Source: Cellulosimicrobium terreum
GTDB taxonomy: Bacteria > Actinomycetota > Actinomycetes > Actinomycetales > Cellulomonadaceae
Reading direction: 5' to 3'
Length of the DNA stretch: 64,000 nucleotides
Assembly (NCBI GenBank): GCA_014803435.1
Contig: JACYFD010000005.1
Location: 62,001-126,000 of the forward strand
Position numbers and translations under genes: made by a program
Shown: one piece after another, positions 37,813 to 47,143 of the stretch
How positions within the stretch are numbered: the first letter of the stretch is position 1
Layout of the letters: every line of letters starts with the position of its first letter
The notes under the pieces: generated by a model
Told to the model about the DNA's origin: nothing
Databases searched by the model: none
The model's input: the letters and a program-made list of their open reading frames with translations, nothing else

Positions 37813-38838
37813 GTGCGGATCGGACTTCTCACGGGTGGCGGCGACTGCCCCGGCCTCAACGCGGCGATCCGGGCCGTCGTGAAGCAGGGGACGGGGGAGT
37901 ACGGGCACACGATCATCGGCTTCCGCAACGGCTGGCGCGGCGTCGTCGACGGCGACGTGCACCCCTTGGGCCGGCAGGACATCCGCAACGTCCTCCCGGT
38001 CGGCGGGACCCTGCTCGGGACGGCGCGGTTCCACCCGAGCGCCGACGACGGGAGCATGGACGCGGTGCTCACCACGGTCGAGGCGGAGCGGCTCGACGCC
38101 ATGATCTGCATCGGCGGCGACGGCACGCTCCACGCGGCGAGCAAGGTCTCCGAGGCCGGGGTGCCGATCGTCGCGATCCCCAAGACGATCGACAACGACG
38201 TCGAGGGCACCGACCTGTCCATCGGCTTCCACACGGCGGTGAACATCGCGACCGAGGCGCTCGACCGGGTCCACACGACGGCGGAGAGCCACAACCGGGT
38301 CATGGTCGTCGAGGTGATGGGCCGCCACGCGGGCTGGATCGCCGTGAACGCCGGCATCGCGGGTGGCGCCGAGGTCGTGCTCGCGCCCGAGGAGCCGTTC
38401 GACATCGACCAGGTCGTGCGGTTCCTGCGCCACCGGCACCGCGCGCACGCGAACTTCTCGATCGTCGTCGTCGCGGAGGGGGCCGTGCCGCGCGAGGGGT
38501 CGTCCATGGACTTCACCCAGCAGCTCGGTCGGTTCGGCGAGATCGTCGCCGGGTCGATCGGGGAGCGGGTGAGCGCCGAGATCGCCGAGCGCACCGGGTT
38601 CGACACCCGCCTCACGGTGCTCGGGCACGTGCAGCGCGGCGGCGAGCCGACACCGACGGACCGCATCCTGGGCAGCCGGTTCGGGGTCGCGGCGGTCGAC
38701 GCCGTCAGCGCGGGGACGACGGGAGTGATGACGGCGCTGCGGGGGGAGCGGGTCGAGCTCGTCCCGCTGGCGGAGGTCGCGGGCAGGCCGAAGCGTGTGC
38801 CGGCCGAGCTGCTCCGCGTCGCCCAGGTCCTCGCCTGA
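37813..38838 (+). CDS. pfkA: 6-phosphofructokinase
   Basis: A 341-residue group III-type phosphofructokinase that phosphorylates fructose 6-phosphate. Motifs: LLTGGGDCPGLNAAIR, GGDGTLHAASK, PKTIDNDVEGTDLSIGF with the catalytic Asp, and EVMGRHAGWIA. The residue equivalent to E. coli Gly104 is Gly, which favours ATP, while position 124 is Lys, a mix seen in actinobacterial ATP-dependent enzymes. PPi use cannot be fully excluded. GTG 37813 has GGAGGA at 37803-37808. A possible -10 (TAGGGT, 37734-37739) lies about 75 bases upstream. Confidence 0.94.
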   Translation: MRIGLLTGGGDCPGLNAAIRAVVKQGTGEYGHTIIGFRNGWRGVVDGDVHPLGRQDIRNVLPVGGTLLGTARFHPSADDGSMDAVLTTVEAERLDAMICIGGDGTLHAASKVSEAGVPIVAIPKTIDNDVEGTDLSIGFHTAVNIATEALDRVHTTAESHNRVMVVEVMGRHAGWIAVNAGIAGGAEVVLAPEEPFDIDQVVRFLRHRHRAHANFSIVVVAEGAVPREGSSMDFTQQLGRFGEIVAGSIGERVSAEIAERTGFDTRLTVLGHVQRGGEPTPTDRILGSRFGVAAVDAVSAGTTGVMTALRGERVELVPLAEVAGRPKRVPAELLRVAQVLA

Positions 38839-38889
38839 GCGGCTGCGCGACCGGGCCCGGGACGAGCGGCATCCCTGCGGTCGTCCGCG

Positions 38890-38919
38890 TTGACCCCCAC
38901 GTCGTGGCACGCGTAGAAT
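38890..38919 (+). promoter_or_regulatory. Strong promoter of rpsA
   Basis: TTGACC (38890-38895) and TAGAAT (38914-38919) are 18 bases apart, the best match to a vegetative promoter in the window. Initiation near 38926 would leave a leader of about 87 nt with small GC hairpins, a possible site for S1 autoregulation. Confidence 0.75.
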
Positions 38920-39012
38920 GGACGGCGGTGCATTGCGCCTGCCCTTCGGCGGGTACGCCCGCACGTCCCTTATCCGCTCGACTTCCCTGTCCGCATCGGA
39001 GCATCGAACTCA

Positions 39013-40527
39013 ATGACCATCTCTACCCCCGCGAAGTCCGCACCCCAGGTTGCCGTCAACGACATCGGCACCGAGGAGGACTTCCTCGCCGCCGTTGACG
39101 CCACGATCAAGTACTTCAACGACGGCGACATCGTCGAAGGCACGATCGTCAAGGTGGACCGCGACGAGGTCCTCCTCGACATCGGCTACAAGACCGAGGG
39201 CGTCATCCCCTCCCGTGAGCTGTCCATCAAGCACGACGTGGACCCCGGTGAGGTCGTCAACGTCGGCGACGCGGTCGAGGCCCTCGTCCTCCAGAAGGAG
39301 GACAAGGAAGGCCGCCTGATCCTGTCCAAGAAGCGTGCGCAGTACGAGCGCGCCTGGGGCACGATCGAGAAGATCAAGGAAGAGGACGGCGTCGTCACCG
39401 GCACCGTCATCGAGGTCGTCAAGGGCGGCCTCATCCTCGACATCGGCCTGCGCGGCTTCCTGCCCGCCTCCCTCGTGGAGATGCGTCGTGTCCGCGACCT
39501 CCAGCCGTACGTCGGCAAGGAGATCGAGGCCAAGATCATCGAGCTCGACAAGAACCGCAACAACGTGGTCCTCTCGCGCCGTGCGTGGCTCGAGCAGACG
39601 CAGTCCGAGGTCCGCTCCACCTTCCTGCAGACGCTGCAGAAGGGTCAGGTGCGCCCGGGCGTCGTCTCCTCGATCGTCAACTTCGGTGCGTTCGTGGACC
39701 TCGGCGGCGTCGACGGTCTCGTGCACGTCTCCGAGCTCTCCTGGAAGCACATCGACCACCCCTCCGAGGTCGTCGAGGTCGGCCAGGAGGTCACGGTCGA
39801 GGTCCTGGACGTCGACTTCGACCGCGAGCGCGTCTCGCTGTCGCTCAAGGCGACGCAGGAGGACCCGTGGCAGACGTTCGCCCGGACCCACGCGATCGGG
39901 CAGGTCGTGCCGGGCAAGGTCACCAAGCTCGTCCCGTTCGGTGCGTTCGTGCGCGTCGAGGACGGCATCGAGGGCCTCGTGCACATCTCCGAGCTGGCCG
40001 TGCGCCACGTCGAGCTGCCCGAGCAGGTCGTCAACGTCGGTGACGAGGTCTTCGTCAAGGTCATCGACATCGACCTCGAGCGTCGCCGCATCTCGCTGTC
40101 GCTCAAGCAGGCCAACGAGGGCGTGGACCCGGAGTCGGACGACTTCGACCCCGCGCTGTACGGCATGGCGGCCGAGTACGACGACCAGGGGAACTACAAG
40201 TACCCCGAGGGCTTCGACCCCGAGACCAACGAGTGGCTCGAGGGCTTCGAGACCCAGCGTGAAGCGTGGGAGGCGGAGTACGCCAAGGCCCACGAGCGCT
40301 GGGAGGCCCACCGCAAGCAGGTCGCGGAGGCCGTCCGTGCGGACATCGACGCCGCGTCGGGCGACTCGGGTTCGTCCTCGTCCTCCTCGTCGTCCTCCTC
40401 CTCGTCGTCGTCCAACGGAGGCGGCAGCGGCACGTCCTACTCCTCGGCCCCCGCGGCCGAGGCGACGGGCACGCTCGCCTCGGACGAGGCGCTCGCCGCA
40501 CTGCGCGAGAAGCTCACCGGCAACTGA
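39013..40527 (+). CDS. rpsA: 30S ribosomal protein S1
   Basis: A 504-residue actinobacterial S1 with four S1 RNA-binding domains at about 35-105, 120-190, 205-275 and 290-360. Each has the G-x-V pattern and a FGAFVxL-type strand (NFGAFVDLGGVDGLVHVSEL, PFGAFVRVEDGIEGLVHISEL). It helps mRNAs dock on the ribosome. The C-terminal 140 residues are charged and disordered and contain a run of 14 serines before NGGGSG. The ribosome site is weak (CGGAGC, 13 bases before ATG). Codon use is strongly biased to C/G-ending preferred codons, as expected for high expression. Confidence 0.97.
   Translation: MTISTPAKSAPQVAVNDIGTEEDFLAAVDATIKYFNDGDIVEGTIVKVDRDEVLLDIGYKTEGVIPSRELSIKHDVDPGEVVNVGDAVEALVLQKEDKEGRLILSKKRAQYERAWGTIEKIKEEDGVVTGTVIEVVKGGLILDIGLRGFLPASLVEMRRVRDLQPYVGKEIEAKIIELDKNRNNVVLSRRAWLEQTQSEVRSTFLQTLQKGQVRPGVVSSIVNFGAFVDLGGVDGLVHVSELSWKHIDHPSEVVEVGQEVTVEVLDVDFDRERVSLSLKATQEDPWQTFARTHAIGQVVPGKVTKLVPFGAFVRVEDGIEGLVHISELAVRHVELPEQVVNVGDEVFVKVIDIDLERRRISLSLKQANEGVDPESDDFDPALYGMAAEYDDQGNYKYPEGFDPETNEWLEGFETQREAWEAEYAKAHERWEAHRKQVAEAVRADIDAASGDSGSSSSSSSSSSSSSSNGGGSGTSYSSAPAAEATGTLASDEALAALREKLTGN
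40372..40413 (+). repeat. Poly-serine TCN trinucleotide tract in rpsA
   Basis: Fourteen serine codons in a row, all TCC or TCG, encode Ser in the disordered tail of S1. The near-repetitive 42-base tract could vary in length by slippage while staying in frame. Confidence 0.9.
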
Positions 40528-40563
40528 TCCGATCGCGACCGACCGGTCGCGACGCGGACGCCA

Positions 40564-40602
40564 CGAAGGCCCGTCACCCCTCCAGGGGGTGGCGGGCCTT
40601 CG
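40564..40602. terminator. Strong hairpin terminator between rpsA and the ABC exporter
   Basis: A 17-bp stem (40564-40580 with 40586-40602, one G-T pair) and a 5-base loop, 36 bases after the rpsA stop and 19 bases from the convergent minus-strand stop. The largest simple hairpin in the window; it can serve both directions. Confidence 0.88.
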
Positions 40603-40621
40603 CCGTACCCGACGCCTCTCG

Positions 40622-42529
40622 TCAGGCGGCGACGGCCGCGGCTCCCGCGAACTGGGTGCGGTAGAGCTCGCTGTACCGGCCGCCACGTTCGAGCAGCTCG
40701 GCGTGGGTGCCCGTCTCGACGACCCGACCGGCGTCGAGCACGACGATGAGGTCGGCCTCGCGGACGGTCGACAGCCGGTGCGCGATCACCAGCGAGGTCC
40801 GGCCCCGCAGCGCCTCGGCGAGTGCCGCCTGGACCGCGGCCTCCGAGCTGGAGTCCAGGTGCGCCGTCGCCTCGTCGAGCACGACGACGTCAGGGGAGGA
40901 GAGGAACACGCGCGCCAGGGCGAGGCGCTGGCGCTCGCCGCCCGAGAGCCGGTAGCCCCGGTCCCCGACGACCGTGCCGATCCCCGCGGGGAGTGCCGCG
41001 ACGACGTCCCACACGTGGGCGCGTCGCAGCGCGGTGCGGATCTCCTCGTCCGTCGCGTCGGGCACGGCGAAGCGCAGGTTCCCCGCGATGGAGTCGTGGA
41101 AGAGGTGAGCCTCCTGGGTGACCACGCCGACGACGCCGCGCAGGGATGCCTGGGACGCGCCGCGCAGGTCGCGCCCGGCGATGCGCACGCTGCCCGCCGT
41201 GGGGTCGTACATGCGGGTGACGAGCTGGGAGACGGTGGTCTTCCCGGCTCCGGAGGATCCGACGAGGGCGACCATCGCGCCGGCGGGGACCGAGAACGAG
41301 ACGTCGTGCAGGACGTCACCGGTGAGGTCCGGTGCGTCGACCGCGACCGACTCGAGGGACGCGAGCGACACCTCGGACGCGCCGGGGTAGCGGAACGTGA
41401 CGCCGGCGAGCTCGAGGCTCGCGCCGTCGCGCGCGACGTCGTCGCGCAGGTCGACGGCGTCCGGTGCGTCGGTCACGGTGGGCTCGAGGTCGAGGACCTC
41501 GAGCACGCGCTCGAAGCTCACGAGCGCCGTCATCACGTCCACCTGGACGTTGGACATCGCGGTGAGGGGACCGTAGAGGCGGGAGAGGTACGCGGTGAGC
41601 GCGACGACCACGCCGACGGTGAGGGAGCCCGAGATCGCCATGAGGCCGCCGATCCCGTACACGATCGCGACCGCGACGGACGCCACCACGGTCAGGCCGA
41701 CGCGGAAGACCGTGCCGTACATGGCCTGCTTCACGCCGATGTCGCGCACCCGCGTCGCCTGGGCGGCGAACCGCTCGGACTCGCGCCGCGGGTCGCCGAA
41801 GATCTTGACGAGGTGGGCACCGGCGACGTTGAAGCGTTCGTTCATGGTCTGGGCGGCGTCCGCGTTGAGCTCGTAGCTCTCGCGCGTGATCGCGGCGAGC
41901 CGGCCGCCGACCCACCGGGCCGGCAGCACGAACGCCGGGAGCAGCGTGAGCGCGAGCAGGGTGAGCTGCCAGGACATGGTGAGCATCGCGGCGAGGACGA
42001 ACACCACGGTGAGCAGGTTGGAGAAGACGTTCGAGAGGGTCGACGTGAACGCCTGCTGGGCTCCGAGGACGTCCCCGTTGAGGCGCTGCACGAGCGCCCC
42101 GGTGCGGGTCCTGCTGAAGAACGCGAGCGGCATGCGCTGCACGTGGTCGAACACGGCCGTGCGCAGGTCGACGATGAGTCCTTCGCCGATCCGGGCGGAG
42201 AACCAGCGTTGCGCGACGCCGAGCAGCCCGGACAGGACGGCGATCCCCGCGGCGACGAGGGCGTACGAGACGACGACGTCCGTGCGCCCCGCGACGATGC
42301 CGTCGTCGATGATCCGCTGGAAGAGGAGCGGGGTGACGGCGCCGGCGGCGGCGTCGACGGAGATCAGGGCGAGGAACGCGGCGAGCTTGCGCCGGTAGGG
42401 TCGGGCGAAGGTGAGCACGCGCCGCACCGTGCCTCGGTGCAGGCGTCGTCCGGCGACGGACGGGTCCTGGCGGAACGACCGCATGCCGCGGCCTCCGCCG
42501 GGTGCGGAGAAGGATGAGGGGTGCGACAT
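40622..42529 (-). CDS. MarR-linked ABC exporter (homodimeric type)
   Basis: A 635-residue TMD-NBD exporter. Six membrane helices span about 45-350. The ATPase has Walker A VGSSGAGKTTVSQL, signature LSGGERQRLALARV, Walker B with the catalytic Glu (VVVLDEATAHLD) and H-loop VIAHRLST, all intact, so it can work as a homodimer. An insertion before Walker A (about 390-420) is unusually long. ATG 42529 has GGGAGG six bases upstream on its strand. It is divergent from a MarR-family gene, the standard layout for an inducible drug or metabolite exporter. Confidence 0.93.
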   Translation of the reverse strand: MSHPSSFSAPGGGRGMRSFRQDPSVAGRRLHRGTVRRVLTFARPYRRKLAAFLALISVDAAAGAVTPLLFQRIIDDGIVAGRTDVVVSYALVAAGIAVLSGLLGVAQRWFSARIGEGLIVDLRTAVFDHVQRMPLAFFSRTRTGALVQRLNGDVLGAQQAFTSTLSNVFSNLLTVVFVLAAMLTMSWQLTLLALTLLPAFVLPARWVGGRLAAITRESYELNADAAQTMNERFNVAGAHLVKIFGDPRRESERFAAQATRVRDIGVKQAMYGTVFRVGLTVVASVAVAIVYGIGGLMAISGSLTVGVVVALTAYLSRLYGPLTAMSNVQVDVMTALVSFERVLEVLDLEPTVTDAPDAVDLRDDVARDGASLELAGVTFRYPGASEVSLASLESVAVDAPDLTGDVLHDVSFSVPAGAMVALVGSSGAGKTTVSQLVTRMYDPTAGSVRIAGRDLRGASQASLRGVVGVVTQEAHLFHDSIAGNLRFAVPDATDEEIRTALRRAHVWDVVAALPAGIGTVVGDRGYRLSGGERQRLALARVFLSSPDVVVLDEATAHLDSSSEAAVQAALAEALRGRTSLVIAHRLSTVREADLIVVLDAGRVVETGTHAELLERGGRYSELYRTQFAGAAAVAA

Positions 42530-42648
42530 GTGGCCTCCCGTGGGTGAGGGAGCGCTGGTCGTCCGCGGCGGCCGACGCGTTGGGGGGTCGCCGGCCCGCG
42601 GGCGCGGGCACCTGGCTGCTCGGTGCCGCTCGCGCGAGAACAATGCTG

Positions 42649-42678
42649 AGTGTAACTCACTATGAGCGAGCATCACAA
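42649..42678 (-). promoter_or_regulatory. Exporter promoter with a MarR-type operator
   Basis: On the minus strand TTGTGA (42678-42673) and TACACT (42654-42649) are 18 bases apart. The imperfect palindrome AGTG-TAACT-CACT (42649-42661) overlaps the -10, where a bound MarR dimer would block polymerase. The region is AT-richer than its surroundings. Confidence 0.65.
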
Positions 42679-42694
42679 GATGCCGTCCCGCGGG

Positions 42695-42700
42695 TAGGCT
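42695..42700 (+). promoter_or_regulatory. -10-like hexamer TAGGCT before the MarR gene
   Basis: TAGGCT ends 6 nt before GTG 42707. It lies 34 bases from the palindrome that overlaps the exporter -10, so one repressor could control both directions. Confidence 0.45.
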
Positions 42701-42706
42701 CGCCCC

Positions 42707-43177
42707 GTGGCCAGTGAAGAGAGCGCGCGCGTGGCGCGCGGTGCGACGACCGCCGACGAGGCGGGGGAGTTCCTGTCCCTCCTGCACGCGGCGCTGCGCA
42801 CGGTGCGCCGCGAGGCGAGCGAGCGGCTCGAGCCCGCGGGGACGACACCGGGGCAGTTCCGTCTGCTGCGCTTCCTCGCGCGCTGCGACCGCCCGTGCCG
42901 TCTGGGCGCGGTCGCCGCGGCGCTCGACGTCGCGCCGCGGTCCGTCACGTCGAAGGTCGACGACGCCGAGGCCGCAGGTCTCGTGCGTCGTGCCGAGGAC
43001 CCGGCCGACCGTCGGGCGACGCTCGTCGAGCTCACGCCGCAGGGGCGCGCCGTCGTCGAGCTGGTCGGGGCGCAGCGCTCGTCGAGCGCGGGCACCCTGC
43101 TGGACCGTCTCGACGCACCGGAGCGCCGCGAGCTCCTGCGCCTGCTCCGCGCGGTCGCCGGAGGCGCCACGGACTGA
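42707..43177 (+). CDS. MarR-family transcriptional regulator
   Basis: A 156-residue winged-helix regulator. The recognition region reads LGAVAAALDVAPRSVTSKVDDAEAAGLVRR, followed by the wing DPADRRATLVELTPQG with the conserved D-x-R-A motif, and C-terminal dimerisation helices. It probably represses the divergent ABC exporter and its own gene and is released by a small ligand. No cysteine-based redox sensor is evident: there are two Cys residues, in RCDRPCR, which might deserve a look. Confidence 0.9.
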   Translation: MASEESARVARGATTADEAGEFLSLLHAALRTVRREASERLEPAGTTPGQFRLLRFLARCDRPCRLGAVAAALDVAPRSVTSKVDDAEAAGLVRRAEDPADRRATLVELTPQGRAVVELVGAQRSSSAGTLLDRLDAPERRELLRLLRAVAGGATD

Positions 43178-43256
43178 CGGTGCGCTCCGGCGTCCTCATC
43201 TGCCCGCAGGGGCCGTCACGGGCCCTCCCGCCCGGGTGGCGGACGCCGCGTGCTGG

Positions 43257-43262
43257 CAGGAT
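43257..43262 (+). promoter_or_regulatory. -10-like hexamer CAGGAT before coaE
   Basis: CAGGAT ends 7 nt before ATG 43270 and covers the alternative ATG at 43261, so the later ATG is preferred. Confidence 0.45.
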
Positions 43263-43269
43263 GGAGCGC

Positions 43270-43911
43270 ATGTTCCGCATCGGCTTGACCGGAGGCATCG
43301 CGGCGGGGAAGTCCGTCGCACTCGTTCGTCTCGCCGCGCTGGGCGCCGTCGTCATCGACTACGACGCCCTCGCGCGCGAGGCCGTCGCACCAGGCACGGT
43401 CGGTCTCGACGAGGTCGTCGAGGCGTTCGGGCCGTCGGTGCTGGGCGCCGACGGCACGCTCGACCGGGCGGGCCTCGCCGGGCTCGTGTTCGCCGACCCC
43501 GGCGCGCGCGAGCGGCTGAACGCCGTCGTGCACCCGCAGGTGCGTCGCCTCGCGGCCGAGCGCGAGGCCGCGGCGGCCGCCGCGGACCCCCGGGCCGTCG
43601 TCGTGCACGACATCCCGCTGCTCGTCGAGACCGGCGACCCCTCGCACTTCCACTGCGTCGTCGTGGTCGACGCGCCGTTCGACCTGCGGCTCCGACGGCT
43701 CGTCGACGGCCGTGGGCTCGACGACGGCGAGGCCCGTGGCCGTATCGCCGCGCAGGCCGACGACGCGACCCGGCTCGCGGCCGCGGACGTCGTCCTCGAC
43801 GGCGCGGGCTCCCCGCAGCAGCTGGACGCCCAGGTCGACACGCTCTGGGAGCGCGTGCGCGCGGAGGTGGACGCCGAGGTCGTGGCTGAGATCGAGGAGC
43901 ACGAGGCGTGA
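43270..43911 (+). CDS. coaE: Dephospho-CoA kinase
   Basis: A 213-residue P-loop kinase for the last step of coenzyme A synthesis. It has RIGLTGGIAAGKSVA (P-loop GGIAAGKS), DYDALAREAVAPG with the catalytic Asp, and VVHDIPLLVETG and the lid RGLDDGEARGRIAAQ. Length is that of a single-domain enzyme, without the C-terminal GrpB-like extension found in mycobacteria. The stop overlaps the pcp start. Confidence 0.95.
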   Translation: MFRIGLTGGIAAGKSVALVRLAALGAVVIDYDALAREAVAPGTVGLDEVVEAFGPSVLGADGTLDRAGLAGLVFADPGARERLNAVVHPQVRRLAAEREAAAAAADPRAVVVHDIPLLVETGDPSHFHCVVVVDAPFDLRLRRLVDGRGLDDGEARGRIAAQADDATRLAAADVVLDGAGSPQQLDAQVDTLWERVRAEVDAEVVAEIEEHEA

Positions 43912-44525
43912 GCGTCCTCGTCAGCGGCTTCGAGCCCTTCGGCGGGGCCGCGACCAACCCGTCCTGGGAGGTGGCGCGGCTGCTCGCCGAGCGCTCGGCC
44001 GAGCTCGTGGGTGCTGACGTCGTCCCCGTCCGGCTCCCGGTGACGTTCGACGGCGCGTGGCCGGCCCTCGAGGAAGCCGTGCGGGCCCACGACCCGCAGG
44101 TCGTCGTCGCGCTGGGCCTCGCGCAGGGGAGCGATCGCGTACGGCTCGAGCGTGTCGCGATCAACGTCCTCGACGCGCGGATCCCCGACAACGACGGAGC
44201 CTCCCCGGTGGACGTGCCCGTGGTCGACGGCGGCCCGGTCGCCTACTGGACGGGCCTGCCCGTGAAGGCCGCGCTGGCCGCCGTCCGCGCGGACCAGGTC
44301 CCGGTCGGCGTCTCGAGCACCGCGGGCACGTACGTGTGCAACGCGACGTTCTACGCGCTCATGCACCACTGCACGACCTCGCCGGCGGTGCGCGCCGGGT
44401 TCGTGCACGTCCCCGCGGTCGACGTCGTCCCGCTGGAGGACCAGGTCCGCGCGGTCGCGGCCGTGGCCCGGCTGGCGCTGGCCGGGGCGCCGGAGCCGCT
44501 GCTCGCTGCCGGCAGCGAGCACTGA
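43908..44525 (+). CDS. pcp: Pyrrolidone-carboxylate peptidase (C15)
   Basis: A 205-residue cysteine peptidase that removes N-terminal pyroglutamate. The catalytic triad is visible: Glu in [18 protein letters not shown], Cys144 in [15 protein letters not shown] and His167 in AGFVHVPAV. The opening [19 protein letters not shown] is the family signature. It is coupled to coaE by a GTGA overlap, an arrangement without obvious metabolic link. Confidence 0.95.
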   Translation: MSVLVSGFEPFGGAATNPSWEVARLLAERSAELVGADVVPVRLPVTFDGAWPALEEAVRAHDPQVVVALGLAQGSDRVRLERVAINVLDARIPDNDGASPVDVPVVDGGPVAYWTGLPVKAALAAVRADQVPVGVSSTAGTYVCNATFYALMHHCTTSPAVRAGFVHVPAVDVVPLEDQVRAVAAVARLALAGAPEPLLAAGSEH

Positions 44526-44569
44526 CGCACGGCGTCGCCCCTGCAGCGCCCGGTGTGGGTGGACAGTCG

Positions 44570-44575
44570 TACCGT
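44570..44575 (+). promoter_or_regulatory. -10-like hexamer TACCGT before uvrB
   Basis: TACCGT ends 6 nt before ATG 44582. No LexA box is seen here, unlike at uvrA. Confidence 0.45.
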
Positions 44576-44581
44576 GGACGC

Positions 44582-46690
44582 ATGCGCCCTGTCACCGACC
44601 TCCAGCGTGCCGACGCCCCCTTCGAGGTCATCTCCGAGTTCCAGCCCTCGGGCGACCAGCCCACGGCGATCGCGGACCTCTCCGGGCGGATCCGGGCCGG
44701 GGAGAAGGACGTCGTCCTGCTCGGCGCCACCGGGACGGGCAAGTCCGCGACGACGGCCTGGCTGGTCGAGGAGCTCCAACGTCCCACCCTCGTGATGGCG
44801 CCGAACAAGACCCTCGCCGCGCAGCTCGCCACGGAGTTCCGCGACCTGCTGCCCAACAACGCGGTCGAGTACTTCGTCTCCTACTACGACTACTACCAGC
44901 CCGAGGCGTACATCGCGCAGACGGACACCTACATCGAGAAGGACTCGTCGATCAACGACGAGGTCGAGCGGCTCCGGCACTCGGCCACGAGCTCGCTGCT
45001 CACCCGCCGTGACGTGATCGTCGTCGCGTCCGTCTCCTGCATCTACGGTCTGGGGACACCGCAGGAGTACGTCGACCGCATGGTCCGTCTCGACGTCGGC
45101 ACCCAGGTCGAGAGGGACGACCTGCTGCGCCAGTTCGTCACGATGCAGTACACGCGCAACGACATGGCGTTCACGCGCGGCACGTTCCGCGTGCGGGGAG
45201 ACACGGTCGAGATCATCCCGGTCTACGAGGAGCTCGCGATCCGCATCGAGTTCTTCGGCGACGAGATCGAGTCGATCCAGACGCTGCACCCGCTCACGGG
45301 GGACGTCATCCGGTCCGAGCCGTCGGTCCACGTCTTCCCCGCGACGCACTACGTCGCGGGCCCGGAGCGCATGGAGCGGGCGATCTCCTCGATCGAGGCC
45401 GAGCTCGGTGAGCGGCTCGAGGAGCTGGAGCGGCAGAACAAGCTGCTCGAGGCGCAGCGGCTGCGCATGCGCACCACCTACGACATCGAGATGATGCGCC
45501 AGATCGGCACCTGCTCGGGGATCGAGAACTACTCGCGGCACATCGACGGGCGAGAGCCCGGGACCGCGCCCAACACCTTGCTGGACTACTTCCCCGAAGA
45601 CTTCCTCCTCGTCATCGACGAGTCCCACGTCACCGTGCCGCAGATCGGCGCGATGTTCGAGGGCGACATGTCGCGCAAGCGCAGCCTCGTCGACCACGGC
45701 TTCCGGCTGCCGAGCGCGATGGACAACCGGCCGCTGCGGTGGGAGGAGTTCGTGGAGCGGATCGGGCAGACGGTCTACCTGTCCGCGACGCCGGGCACGT
45801 ACGAGCTCTCGATGTCCGACGGCGCCGTCGAGCAGATCATCCGGCCCACCGGCCTGGTCGACCCGCAGGTCGTGGTCAAGCCCACGACCGGTCAGATCGA
45901 CGACCTGCTGCACGAGATCCGCGAGCGCGCCGAGCGCAACGAGCGCGTCCTCGTCACCACGCTGACCAAGAAGATGGCGGAAGACCTCACGGACTACTTC
46001 CTCGAGCGCGACGTGCGCGTGCGCTACCTCCACTCCGAGGTCGACACCCTGCGCCGCGTCGAGCTGCTGCGCGAGCTGCGCATGGGGGAGTACGACGTCC
46101 TGGTCGGCATCAACCTGCTGCGCGAGGGTCTCGACCTGCCGGAGGTCTCGCTCGTCGCGATCCTCGATGCGGACAAGGAGGGCTTCCTGCGCTCGCCGAC
46201 GTCGCTGATCCAGACCATCGGTCGCGCGGCGCGCAACGTGTCCGGTGAGGTGCACATGTACGCGGACAGGATCACGGCCGCGATGGCGGCGGCGATCGAG
46301 GAGACGGACCGTCGCCGCGAGAAGCAGGTCGCGTACAACCTCGAGCACGGCGTGGACCCGACCCCGTTGCGCAAGCGGATCTCGGACGTCACGGACATGC
46401 TCGCACGCGAGGACCTCGACACCGCCGAGCTCCTCGCAGGGGGCTTCCGTCAGCCCGGCAAGGGCTCCACGGGCCGGGGCCCGGTCGCCGGTGGCCCGAA
46501 GGAGGGCGCATCGGCGGGCAACCGGCTCGCGGGCGCGGCGGCGAGCGACCTCGCCCAGCTGATCCAGGAGCTCAGCGACCAGATGCACGCAGCAGCCGGG
46601 GAGCTGCAGTTCGAGCTCGCCGCGCGGCTGCGCGACGAGATCTCGGGGCTCAAGAAGGAGCTGCGCCAGATGCAGGCGGCGACCGCCTGA
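44582..46690 (+). CDS. uvrB: Excinuclease ABC subunit B
   Basis: A 702-residue helicase-like damage-verification subunit. Walker A is [11 protein letters not shown]. The beta-hairpin that probes the strands is [21 protein letters not shown]-like [11 protein letters not shown] and helicase motifs RPLRWEEF and [19 protein letters not shown] follow. The C-terminal UVR domain, which binds UvrC, ends the protein ([20 protein letters not shown]). A Gly-rich insert of about 35 residues precedes the UVR domain. Sequence before ATG 44582 in the same frame is not conserved. Confidence 0.97.
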   Translation: MRPVTDLQRADAPFEVISEFQPSGDQPTAIADLSGRIRAGEKDVVLLGATGTGKSATTAWLVEELQRPTLVMAPNKTLAAQLATEFRDLLPNNAVEYFVSYYDYYQPEAYIAQTDTYIEKDSSINDEVERLRHSATSSLLTRRDVIVVASVSCIYGLGTPQEYVDRMVRLDVGTQVERDDLLRQFVTMQYTRNDMAFTRGTFRVRGDTVEIIPVYEELAIRIEFFGDEIESIQTLHPLTGDVIRSEPSVHVFPATHYVAGPERMERAISSIEAELGERLEELERQNKLLEAQRLRMRTTYDIEMMRQIGTCSGIENYSRHIDGREPGTAPNTLLDYFPEDFLLVIDESHVTVPQIGAMFEGDMSRKRSLVDHGFRLPSAMDNRPLRWEEFVERIGQTVYLSATPGTYELSMSDGAVEQIIRPTGLVDPQVVVKPTTGQIDDLLHEIRERAERNERVLVTTLTKKMAEDLTDYFLERDVRVRYLHSEVDTLRRVELLRELRMGEYDVLVGINLLREGLDLPEVSLVAILDADKEGFLRSPTSLIQTIGRAARNVSGEVHMYADRITAAMAAAIEETDRRREKQVAYNLEHGVDPTPLRKRISDVTDMLAREDLDTAELLAGGFRQPGKGSTGRGPVAGGPKEGASAGNRLAGAAASDLAQLIQELSDQMHAAAGELQFELAARLRDEISGLKKELRQMQAATA

Positions 46691-46733
46691 CGCGCTACGC
46701 ACGGACGGACGACCGCACGGCCGGGAGGCACGC

Positions 46734-47060
46734 ATGGCACGCAGGATCCAGGTCACGTTCGACGCCCGCGACCCCGCCGCGCTCGGGCGGTTCTGGTGCG
46801 CGGCGCTCGGGTACGTCGAGGCGCCACCACCGGACGGCTTCGCCTCGTGGGACGCGGCGCTCGACGCGTGGGACGTGCCCGCAGACCAGCGGGACACCGC
46901 CTACGCCGCGATCGACCCCGACGGCGCCGGTCCGCGGTTGTACTTCCAGAAGGTGCGGCTGACGGGGCTGGGCGCCGTCGTCGTGCGCGAGCTCGCGCTG
47001 AACGGCGAGTTCTGGATCGTCCTGCAGGACCCCGAGGGGAACGAGCTCTGCCTGCAATGA
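46734..47060 (+). CDS. Shortened VOC (glyoxalase-like) protein
   Basis: A 108-residue protein of the VOC superfamily: RRIQVTFDARDPAALGRFWCAALGY opens a first beta-alpha-beta-beta-beta unit, and WIVLQDPEGNELCLQ ends a second. Typical relatives are about 140 residues. Here the segment that should follow GPRLYFQKV (usually a KNRVHLD strand and a helix) is missing, so RLTGLGA follows directly. The gap is in frame, and the gene is otherwise intact with AGG-rich sequence before ATG. It may be inactive or have a changed fold. There are 43 bases between it and uvrB. Confidence 0.75.
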   Translation: MARRIQVTFDARDPAALGRFWCAALGYVEAPPPDGFASWDAALDAWDVPADQRDTAYAAIDPDGAGPRLYFQKVRLTGLGAVVVRELALNGEFWIVLQDPEGNELCLQ

Positions 47061-47143
47061 ACTCGGCCGCGCCGGCGGGGATGGTCTCGGCGTCGCGCGG
47101 TGTTCTTCTCGGAGGTGTCCGCATGGCCTATGCTGGCACCTCG

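Noticed and set aside
37813-38838. Phosphofructokinase as a PPi-dependent enzyme
   Set aside because: The residue at the position equivalent to Gly104 is Gly (GGDGT), not Asp, so ATP use is more likely despite Lys at position 124.
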